Shown in pieces: positions 17,271 to 23,079 of a stretch of DNA of 23,079 nt. Source of the stretch: a virus. The notes under the pieces are model-generated. The model did not search any database. It had not been told where the DNA came from and was given only the letters and a program-made list of their open reading frames with translations. The stretch is from IMG/VR virus record IMGVR_UViG_3300023284_000114, positions 1 to 23,079 of that record, one strand, 5' to 3'. Positions within the stretch are counted from its first letter, which is position 1; every line of letters begins with the position of its first letter. Made by a program: the position numbers and the translations under genes.

Positions 17271-19468
17271 CAACAATATCAGACAGTGAGATTTTAAATT
17301 TAGTACGCGCAGAAGCAGCTAATACTATTGGTACTTCGGACAGTGATAGTCAGTTAGGGAAAGAGCGCGCAGATTCCATTAATTATTATCACGGCAAAAT
17401 GAACGATGCTCCTCATGATGCAGGGTGGTCAGGTGTGACAACTAGAGACGCATTCCTAACAGTTGAATCTGCCCTTCCAGATATTATTGAGATATTTGAA
17501 TCCAGTGAAGATATTATGGAGTTTCGCCCTGAAAGCGAAGAAGATGTAGATAAAGCGCGTCAAGAGACTGATGTTGTTAATTATATCTATAACGTAGACA
17601 ATAAAGGCTTCCTTAACACATATACATATTTCAAAGATGCGCTAATGGTTAAGAACGGCTTCATGATGGCCTCTTGGATTGATAGCGAAGAAGACACAGA
17701 AGAGCATTACTTCGATCAGTCAGACGATGACTTAGCTATGTTAGAAGCTGAAGAAGATATTGAAGTCATTGAGATTGAGACGGAAACCAAGACAATTGAA
17801 CTAGGCGAGGGTTTGCCTGATGTTCAAGTTAAAACTCACATGGTCATTGCTAAGAGAACTAAGGACACATCGAAAGTAGTTGTGCAAGCGTTACCTCCTG
17901 AAGAAGTTGCTGTAAGTCGAGATACTATAGACCTACAAAAAACTGCTTTAGTTAGACACGAGCCTAAAACAACCACAAGGTCAGACTTACTTGAGATGGG
18001 CATTAGCGCTGACAAGGTCGAAAGATTACGCAGGGTTGATGAGCAAGACAGTGAAGAAGATATTGCTAGGGACACATTAGATCAAGATGATATTAGAGAT
18101 AGCTCTACAAATACCTCAATGCAGAAGGTTGATATTGCCAATAACTTTATTCGTATGGATGCTCGGGGTAATGGACGCGCTGAACTATGGCAGGTAATGA
18201 CAGGGAATGATGATAGTATTTTATTGTTTAAGACTAGGCTTTCACGTGTTCCTATTTCCACAATCACACCAACACTTGAGCCGCACCAATTGTACGGTAT
18301 ATCTTTAATTGATCAGGTAATGGACTTGCAAAGGATTACAACATTCTTTACTCGTGCTGCTATTGATAACGCTGCTGCATTAAACAACCAAAGACCAATT
18401 GTTAGTATAGACCAGCTTGCAGATAGTACATTAGATGATATTCTAACTAACAGCCCAAGCGCTCCTATTTTAGTAGAGGGTAACGCGCAGACCGCTTTAA
18501 CGTATGCACCTAACAATATTATTGCGGGTGATATGATCGGATTGATTGGGTACTTCGATAAAGTACGTGAGGAAAGAACAGGTATACAACGCAGCGGTCA
18601 AGCTATGGACCCTGACGCTATTAGTAAAGATGTTACAGCCACAGAATTTGCCGGACAACGTGCAGATGCCTTGAAAGCCATTAAGCTAATCGCTCGTATC
18701 TTTGCAGAGACAGGCATGAAAGATGTTATGATTAACATTCACCATGCAGCACAGGCTCACTCAGGTAATAAAAAGCGTTCCTTTAGATTGAATGGTAAGT
18801 TTGTCCAGATTAACCCTAGAGAATGGAAAACCCGTAGTGACATGACTGTTAATGTTGGTTTAGGTACTGGCACGAAAGCGGAGCAAATCACACAATTAGG
18901 TAATATTCTCGCACAGCAAAAAGAAGCTTATGCGCTTCAAGGTAACCTAGATGTTCCTGGTGGGCTAGTAACGCTTTCAAAAATCGATCACACTCTGACT
19001 AGAATTATTGAATTGATGGGCTTTAAAGATGCCGAAGCTTTCTTTAATAAGATTGATGATGAACAGCAAGCGGAGAGAACTAAACTAGCAGGGGAGCAAG
19101 ACGAACCGCAAGACCCTGCGATGGCTAAAGTTATAGCTGATGCTGCTAATGATAAAGAGAAGAACCAAATCGAGCGTGAGAAGAATATTATGAACGCTCA
19201 GATTGAACAGAATGATAATGATTTAGATCGTCAACTTAAGATGTTCCAGATTGTTCAAGAGCTACAGTTAAAAGCTGACGGACAAAATGCAGAAATTGGC
19301 TTAAACACAGCGGCTCTAGCTCTTAAAACACAATTAGAAAATGATAAGTTAGATTTAGCTGCTGAAACCTCAGGTACTAAAATGGGTATTGATGCGGCTA
19401 GAGGTTTGGAAGATTTATCACTTGATGTAACACCAACGGTTAGAGTAGGAGGCGACATTGCCGGATAA
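17267..19468 (+). CDS. Portal protein (P22-type), 733 aa
   Basis: The start is ATG 17267, overlapping the terminase stop (ATGA); an in-frame ATG 69 bases upstream lies inside terL. The protein opens MTTISDSEILNLVRAEA and has the N-terminal pattern GWSGVTTRDAFLTVESALPD, an acidic insert near 150-190, and the core QLYGISLIDQVMDLQRITTF followed by NNQRPIV, typical of podovirus portals of about 700 residues. The C-terminal 120 residues are helical and Gln/Asp/Lys-rich, like the barrel region. Twelve copies form the DNA gate that holds terminase and later the tail. The next gene overlaps by 11 bases. Confidence 0.92.
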   Translation: MTTISDSEILNLVRAEAANTIGTSDSDSQLGKERADSINYYHGKMNDAPHDAGWSGVTTRDAFLTVESALPDIIEIFESSEDIMEFRPESEEDVDKARQETDVVNYIYNVDNKGFLNTYTYFKDALMVKNGFMMASWIDSEEDTEEHYFDQSDDDLAMLEAEEDIEVIEIETETKTIELGEGLPDVQVKTHMVIAKRTKDTSKVVVQALPPEEVAVSRDTIDLQKTALVRHEPKTTTRSDLLEMGISADKVERLRRVDEQDSEEDIARDTLDQDDIRDSSTNTSMQKVDIANNFIRMDARGNGRAELWQVMTGNDDSILLFKTRLSRVPISTITPTLEPHQLYGISLIDQVMDLQRITTFFTRAAIDNAAALNNQRPIVSIDQLADSTLDDILTNSPSAPILVEGNAQTALTYAPNNIIAGDMIGLIGYFDKVREERTGIQRSGQAMDPDAISKDVTATEFAGQRADALKAIKLIARIFAETGMKDVMINIHHAAQAHSGNKKRSFRLNGKFVQINPREWKTRSDMTVNVGLGTGTKAEQITQLGNILAQQKEAYALQGNLDVPGGLVTLSKIDHTLTRIIELMGFKDAEAFFNKIDDEQQAERTKLAGEQDEPQDPAMAKVIADAANDKEKNQIEREKNIMNAQIEQNDNDLDRQLKMFQIVQELQLKADGQNAEIGLNTAALALKTQLENDKLDLAAETSGTKMGIDAARGLEDLSLDVTPTVRVGGDIAG

Positions 19469-19745
19469 TGATGTATTTGAAAAAGGTAGAGAAGCTAATA
19501 GAGAGTTACCTATAGTTACCGAAAGAGTTGAAGAGTTCAAAGCGGGTGTAATGAAAAAGCTAGCTTCGCCTAAAACTAAGACAGACTTGGAAATTAGGAA
19601 TTTATGTCAAGCTTTACAAATTGCCGATATGGTAGTAGAATACCTCACATTGAATAAACAAGAGGCAAAACATGCGAACAATAAACTAGATGAAATCCAA
19701 AAAGTAGGAAAGAAATCTGGTATATTACAAGCGTTTAGACCTTAA
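19458..19745 (+). CDS. Conserved protein downstream of portal, 95 aa, TTG start
   Basis: The start is TTG 19458 with AGGAGG 6 bases upstream, a strong site that makes the TTG credible. The protein begins MPDNDVFEKGREANRELPIV, then has VEEFKAGVMKKLASPKTKTD, IRNLCQALQIADMVVEYL and a Lys-rich tail. A protein of this size and order (G.EA..L...P......F......L......D...R..L...L..L..V...L) commonly lies between portal and scaffold in such phages. Role unknown; it may assist assembly. Confidence 0.78.
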   Translation: MPDNDVFEKGREANRELPIVTERVEEFKAGVMKKLASPKTKTDLEIRNLCQALQIADMVVEYLTLNKQEAKHANNKLDEIQKVGKKSGILQAFRP

Positions 19746-19754
19746 GGAATTATA

Positions 19755-20669
19755 ATGAATACATTGATTCAGGACGCTGTAGATCAACTAACTGATCAAA
19801 TGGCCGCCCCAGAAGATCAAAACCCCGAAGCTGCTACAGAAGTCGAAGCAGTTACCGAAAATACCGAAGAATTAGATTTATCTAATGATAGCGGTGAGGT
19901 GATAGAAACGGATGACAGTCCCGCAATTGAAGCGCCTAGCTCATGGTCAAAAGATGATGTAGAACATTTCTCAACACTTCCGCTTGCAACACAAGAAAGA
20001 CTTGCAAAACAAGCACGTGATAGAGATTTAAACATTCGGCAAAATCAGGACCAGAACGCAGAAGAACGTAAGTCTTTAAAGGCTGATCGTGAATCTGTTA
20101 ACCAGCAGAAAGCAGATTTTCTGGAAAATTTGACGGTTTACGGACCTCAGAAACCTTCCATTGATATGTTAGATCAAGAATCTGAAGCATATGACCCTGA
20201 TGCTTATCATACTGCAAATAACAAGTATGAGAAGTCACAAGAGAAAGCGGATAAAGTCCGTAAAGAGTTAGATGCTGATGACGTTAATGCCCAAAATGAA
20301 TGGGCGGCTAATGAATCGACAACATATAAGAAAGTCTTGCCTGAGTTTGTAGACCCTAAAACAGGCCAAAAGTACCGAAATGAGTTAGCTGAGTACGGTG
20401 CAAAGGCGATGGGTATTACTGTTGAGGAGATTGCTAAAATCTTTCCAACTACTCCAGCAAGTCAAATGCTGATGATGGATAAGGCTAGGAAGTATGACGC
20501 CGCGATTGCTAAACAAAAAGCAGGTAAGACCACTCCAAAGCCTAAGACATTATCAGGTGGAAATTCTAATCCTTCTAAACCTGTTAAAAAGAACCTTAAT
20601 GACGCTGCTGCTAATTATAAGAAAAACCCAACAAAAGAAAATGCTAGTAAATTGTTTGGGATTAATTAG
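19755..20669 (+). CDS. Putative scaffolding (capsid assembly) protein, 304 aa
   Basis: The protein has no globular domain signature. Residues 15-65 are very acidic (Asp/Glu-rich), residues 85-190 are charged and helical with a likely coiled coil (AEERKSLKADRESVNQQKAD, and NKYEKSQEKADKVRKELDAD), and the last 50 residues are Lys/Asn/Pro-rich. This composition and its position between portal and coat are those of scaffolding proteins, which template prohead assembly and then leave. AAGGAATT precedes the ATG. The assignment is by composition and context. Confidence 0.78.
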   Translation: MNTLIQDAVDQLTDQMAAPEDQNPEAATEVEAVTENTEELDLSNDSGEVIETDDSPAIEAPSSWSKDDVEHFSTLPLATQERLAKQARDRDLNIRQNQDQNAEERKSLKADRESVNQQKADFLENLTVYGPQKPSIDMLDQESEAYDPDAYHTANNKYEKSQEKADKVRKELDADDVNAQNEWAANESTTYKKVLPEFVDPKTGQKYRNELAEYGAKAMGITVEEIAKIFPTTPASQMLMMDKARKYDAAIAKQKAGKTTPKPKTLSGGNSNPSKPVKKNLNDAAANYKKNPTKENASKLFGIN

Positions 20670-20680
20670 AGGCTAATACA

Positions 20681-21649
20681 ATGACTGTCGAATCAAACAC
20701 TAACTTAACCTTTTCCACAATTGGCATCAGGGAAGATTTAGCTGAGAAGATTTATCTTGTCGCCGCAGAAGATACTCCATTTACTTCAAATATCGGAACA
20801 ACTTCAGCAACCGCAACTTTCCACGAATGGCAAACTCATGCTTTAGCAAGCGCTATTGACACTAATGCTGTGTTAGAGGGTGATGATTCCACAATTGATG
20901 CTGCTACTCGCACAGTACGTGTAGGTAACCGCACACAGATTTCAGATAAAACTGCTTCTGTGTCAGGTACTAACCAGGCTGTAGATCAAGCAGGTCGTTC
21001 AAGTGAAATGGCTTTCCAACTTGTAACCAAAGGTACTGAGCTTGCTCGTGATATTGAGAAGCAAATGCTTTCTAATAAAGCGTCTGTTGCTGGCAACTCA
21101 ACTTTGGCCCGTCAATCCGCTGGTATGCTAGCTTGGTTAGAAACCAATACGGAACGTGGTGCAGGTGGTTCTGATGGTGGATTTAGTTCAGGTGTAGTTA
21201 GCGCTGCAACAAACGGTACACTACGCAACTTCACAGAAACATTATTGAAAGCTGCTCAACAATCAGCCTTTACTAATGGTGGTAAACCAACACAGCTTTA
21301 TATGGATGGTGCGCTAAAACAAACCTTCTCAGGCTTTGGTGGTATTTCCGCTACTCGTGTGAACACTACTATTGATGCAAACGCCCAATCATCTATCATT
21401 GGCGCTGCTGATGTATATGTAGGTGACTTTGGCACATTGACTGCAATTCCTCATCCTTACGGCACAACTGGCCGGGACGTGATTGGCGTTGATACATCAA
21501 TGGTTGCTAAATCTATTCTTCGCCCAATGGCTTCAATGGAGCTTGCTAAGAATGGTGATGCTGAGCGTCGCCTACTTAACGAAGAGTATTGCTTAGAAGT
21601 TAAAAACGAAGCTGCACACTTTGTTGTAGCTGATGTTCAAGCTGCCTAG
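20681..21649 (+). CDS. Major capsid protein (SU10-like, DUF5309)
   Basis: The N-terminus, with STIGIREDLAEKIYLVAAED, then TPFTSNIG and HEWQTHALA, matches the pattern of the SU10 major capsid protein / DUF5309 family: GIREDL...IY...P..TPF.S.IG.......HEWQTD.L....EGDD. The middle has GRSSEMAFQLVTKGTELARDI and a Gly-rich loop (GAGGSDGGFSSG). The C-terminus is a beta sheet with AHPYG-like and RLLNEEYCLEVKNE segments. In that family the protein adopts an HK97-like fold. It forms the head shell. Length 322 is typical. AGGCTAATACA precedes the ATG. It comes directly after scaffold. Confidence 0.88.
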   Translation: MTVESNTNLTFSTIGIREDLAEKIYLVAAEDTPFTSNIGTTSATATFHEWQTHALASAIDTNAVLEGDDSTIDAATRTVRVGNRTQISDKTASVSGTNQAVDQAGRSSEMAFQLVTKGTELARDIEKQMLSNKASVAGNSTLARQSAGMLAWLETNTERGAGGSDGGFSSGVVSAATNGTLRNFTETLLKAAQQSAFTNGGKPTQLYMDGALKQTFSGFGGISATRVNTTIDANAQSSIIGAADVYVGDFGTLTAIPHPYGTTGRDVIGVDTSMVAKSILRPMASMELAKNGDAERRLLNEEYCLEVKNEAAHFVVADVQAA

Positions 21650-21656
21650 TAATTGT

Positions 21657-21678
21657 GGGGCGGTTTAATCGCCGCCTC
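21657..21678 (+). terminator. GC-rich stem-loop after the coat gene, weak terminator or mRNA stabiliser
   Basis: GGGGCGG (21657-21663) pairs with CCGCCTC (21672-21678), with one G/T wobble and an 8-base loop. No U-run follows (ATTCCCTCCCC). A stem-loop after a highly expressed coat gene can partly terminate or stabilise its message. Confidence 0.5.
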
Positions 21679-21707
21679 ATTCCCTCCCCAACCTAAAGGA
21701 TAATATT

Positions 21708-21911
21708 ATGGCTAAAGAGCCAAAGAAAAAAGAAGCTAAAGAAGCGCCAGCAATGGTTATGGTTACGTGTATTTGTTCAAACGTTCATCTTGGCAACGGT
21801 CAAATATTGCGTGCTGAGCAAACAAAACAAGGTAATTGGATTAAAGGTGACAGTGCAGAAGTTCCTGTAGCTCTTGCTGAGAAGATGATTGAAGCTGGTC
21901 AGTGTAAATGA
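21708..21911 (+). CDS. Hypothetical protein, 67 aa
   Basis: After AAAGGATAATATT, the protein begins with a Lys/Glu-rich stretch (AKEPKKKEAKEAPAM), then a small beta-type domain: VMVTCICSNVHLGNGQI, KQGNWIKGDSAEVPVALAEK, and end MIEAGQCK. Such short proteins lie after coat in many phages (sometimes called head-tail or decoration) and resemble a small SH3-like barrel that ends A..L...G....; this is a loose impression. The stop overlaps the next ATG (ATGA). Confidence 0.7.
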   Translation: MAKEPKKKEAKEAPAMVMVTCICSNVHLGNGQILRAEQTKQGNWIKGDSAEVPVALAEKMIEAGQCK

Positions 21912-22234
21912 GTGAAACTCGCCTCATAAGACGAAGCAGAGGCATTGATACTTATATGACTGTTGATGGTGACACAACCACCATTACAAAGAAGCAAAAC
22001 ATTGAAGGCCATTTAGCGGTTAATAGGGCACTTGCTGCCGCTAATGGTAAAAGAATGAAGAGCGATTATGCTAATCACGTTGCTAGTATACCCGCTATTT
22101 TACAAGTTAAATGGTTAATTGAGGAAGGTTGGGATTGCACACACACACACGATCCTGATATTCAAAAAAAGCTAAAAGCTAAACTTAATTCAAATGATTA
22201 TCGTTATTTAAGAACAAGTGAGATTATTTTCTAA
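21908..22234 (+). CDS. Conserved phage protein between coat and adaptor, 108 aa
   Basis: The protein begins MSETRLIRRSRGIDTYMTVD and has KKQNIEGHLAVNRALAAANG, then HVASIPAILQVKWLIEEGWD and an end DYRYLRTSEI. I recall a family of head-region proteins in podoviruses of the T7 and SU10 types with VA.IP..V...W..EEG......D......L...LN.....LRT. No activity known. It overlaps both neighbours and is coupled to the adaptor. Confidence 0.75.
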   Translation: MSETRLIRRSRGIDTYMTVDGDTTTITKKQNIEGHLAVNRALAAANGKRMKSDYANHVASIPAILQVKWLIEEGWDCTHTHDPDIQKKLKAKLNSNDYRYLRTSEIIF

Positions 22235-22860
22235 TGGCCCAGATTACCAATCTAACAACATTAATTACAGAAGTTAAATCTTGGATCAATGATTCAGGAA
22301 CTTCTGATGATACCGTTAAGGGTTGGATACAATTAGCCGAAAGTCGTTTTCGTCGTGTTCTTGCTCAATTAGATAATGAGGTTACTATAACGTCTGTTCC
22401 CTCAAGTGAGCTTGATGCTTTACCTACTGGATTTAATGGTCTTAGAGAAGCTTATGTTGTTGGAAGCCCTAACAGGCCGCTAACATTGATTAGCCCCGCT
22501 CAAATGACTAGATATGGTGACCTAACAGGAAACCCTGTATTCTTCAGCATAGAAGCGGGTAATTTCAGATTTAACCCTACTGCTTCTGGTGAAACAGTCA
22601 CTTACACTTACTTTAGAAAGCTTGATGATCTGACAGTTGGATCACCAACTAATTATTTAATCCTTGAATACCCTGATGTTTATCTAGCGGGTACATTGAC
22701 TGTCGCACAAAAGTTCTTGAGGGATGATGTTGACGCTCAACAGTTTAAGAATATTGTTGATGAGTGGGTTGAGGAAATGGAAGACCAAGACAAGCGACGT
22801 AAGATTGCTGGTCAGAAAAAACGGGTAGGACAAAACCCTGCATTGGGGAACCTTAGATGA
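22234..22860 (+). CDS. Head-tail adaptor protein (SU10-adaptor/P22 gp4-like), 208 aa
   Basis: The protein opens MAQITNLTTLITEVKSWIND, then KGWIQLAESRFRRVLAQLDN, helices typical of phage adaptors. The beta section includes SSELDALPTGFNGLREAYVV, YGDLTGNPVFFSIEAGNFRF and VTYTYFRKLD, followed by a long helix (EWVEEMEDQDKRRKIAGQKK). The adaptor ring attaches beneath the portal after packaging and receives the tail. Length and order match the SU10 adaptor family. The stop overlaps the next ATG (ATGA). Its 3' part (22748-22844) is copied in inverse orientation at the window end. Confidence 0.82.
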   Translation: MAQITNLTTLITEVKSWINDSGTSDDTVKGWIQLAESRFRRVLAQLDNEVTITSVPSSELDALPTGFNGLREAYVVGSPNRPLTLISPAQMTRYGDLTGNPVFFSIEAGNFRFNPTASGETVTYTYFRKLDDLTVGSPTNYLILEYPDVYLAGTLTVAQKFLRDDVDAQQFKNIVDEWVEEMEDQDKRRKIAGQKKRVGQNPALGNLR

Positions 22861-23079
22861 TACCTTTTGGACCTTGGCTACCTGATAGACCTAACTTACA
22901 AAACCCAGGCGCGACTGTGGCTTTAAATGTTGTTCCTATGCCTGGTGGTTATGGACCGTTTCAAGGTGGTAATGTGGTTTCTAATGCAGGGTTTTGTCCT
23001 ACCCGTTTTTTCTGACCAGCAATCTTACGTCGCTTGTCTTGGTCTTCCATTTCCTCAACCCACTCATCAACAATATTCT
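22748..23079. repeat. 97-bp perfect inverted repeat at the window end (probable fold-back artefact)
   Basis: Bases 22983-23079 are the exact reverse complement of 22748-22844, without a mismatch, around a 138-base central part (22845-22982). The left arm is inside the adaptor gene; the right arm has no sense of its own and truncates the following gene. The position at the extreme end of the contig and perfect identity point to a chimeric molecule or an assembler joining a strand to its own complement, rather than to a natural element. Confidence 0.9.
22857..22982 (+). CDS. 5' part of a tail or head-completion gene, cut by the fold-back
   Basis: ATG 22857 overlaps the adaptor stop. The 42 reliable codons read MIPFGPWLPDRPNLQNPGAT, then ALNVVPMPGGYGPFQGGNVV. 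The pattern P.G.WLPD.P...NPGA..A.NV.P...GY.PF is the familiar N-terminus of a phage structural protein that often follows the adaptor in podoviruses (annotated as tail or packaged-DNA stabilisation protein). From 22983 the bases are an inverted copy of upstream sequence, so the apparent stop at 23015 is spurious. The true protein is certainly longer. Confidence 0.75.

Noticed and set aside
22983-23079. A terminal inverted repeat as a natural genome end
   Set aside because: The repeat is internal on one side, lies within coding sequence and is identical over 97 bases; artefact is simpler.

Overview
The window is most of an A+T-rich genome of a tailed double-stranded DNA phage (Caudoviricetes), or a prophage-like contig of one. 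Genes are tightly packed with 1- to 8-base overlaps (ATGA, TAATG, TGATG), ribosome binding sites are AGGA-like, and GTG and TTG starts occur. The SSB tail, Erf-type annealing protein, RusA-type resolvase and DnaA domain IV-like protein suggest a proteobacterial, probably gammaproteobacterial, host. The host cannot be named from the sequence.

Layout. (1) 1-159: a leftward, truncated conserved gene, divergent from (2) 313-4866: a rightward operon that starts with a short serine recombinase and continues with 16 small, mostly unrecognised genes, among them a stand-alone FtsK-gamma-like winged helix. (3) 4871-7488: a leftward recombination operon (NinB-like, HNH-like, SSB, Erf, and small accessory genes including a 26-residue membrane peptide). 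(4) 7489-7711: a divergent control region with a promoter in each direction. (5) 7712-10440: a rightward early operon (ribbon-helix-helix protein, RusA resolvase, DnaA domain IV-like protein, helix-turn-helix protein and unknowns). (6) 10441-11209: about 770 bases without a credible gene. This stretch holds many complementary helices, at least two pseudoknots and an embedded tRNA-like domain with an expanded anticodon arm, and it looks like one large ornate non-coding RNA with its own promoter. (7) 11210-12088: four small genes. (8) 12138-22982: the virion module, with possible decoration proteins, terminase small and large subunits, a P22-type portal, scaffold, an SU10-like (DUF5309) coat protein, an adaptor and a truncated tail-type gene.

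The parts fit a phage with a lambda-like layout: divergent early promoters drive recombination genes leftward and replication or resolution genes rightward, followed by late structural genes. SSB, Erf, NinB and RusA would process recombination intermediates, the terminase would package DNA through the portal, and scaffold and coat would build the head.

The most interesting features are the large RNA with its tRNA-like domain, a dispersed AAACAAAYGAGC motif that marks gene starts in the first operon, and an apparent ATA start codon for the terminase large subunit. The last 97 bases are an exact inverted copy of 22748-22844, most likely a fold-back assembly or amplification artefact, so sequence after 22982 should not be trusted as genome.
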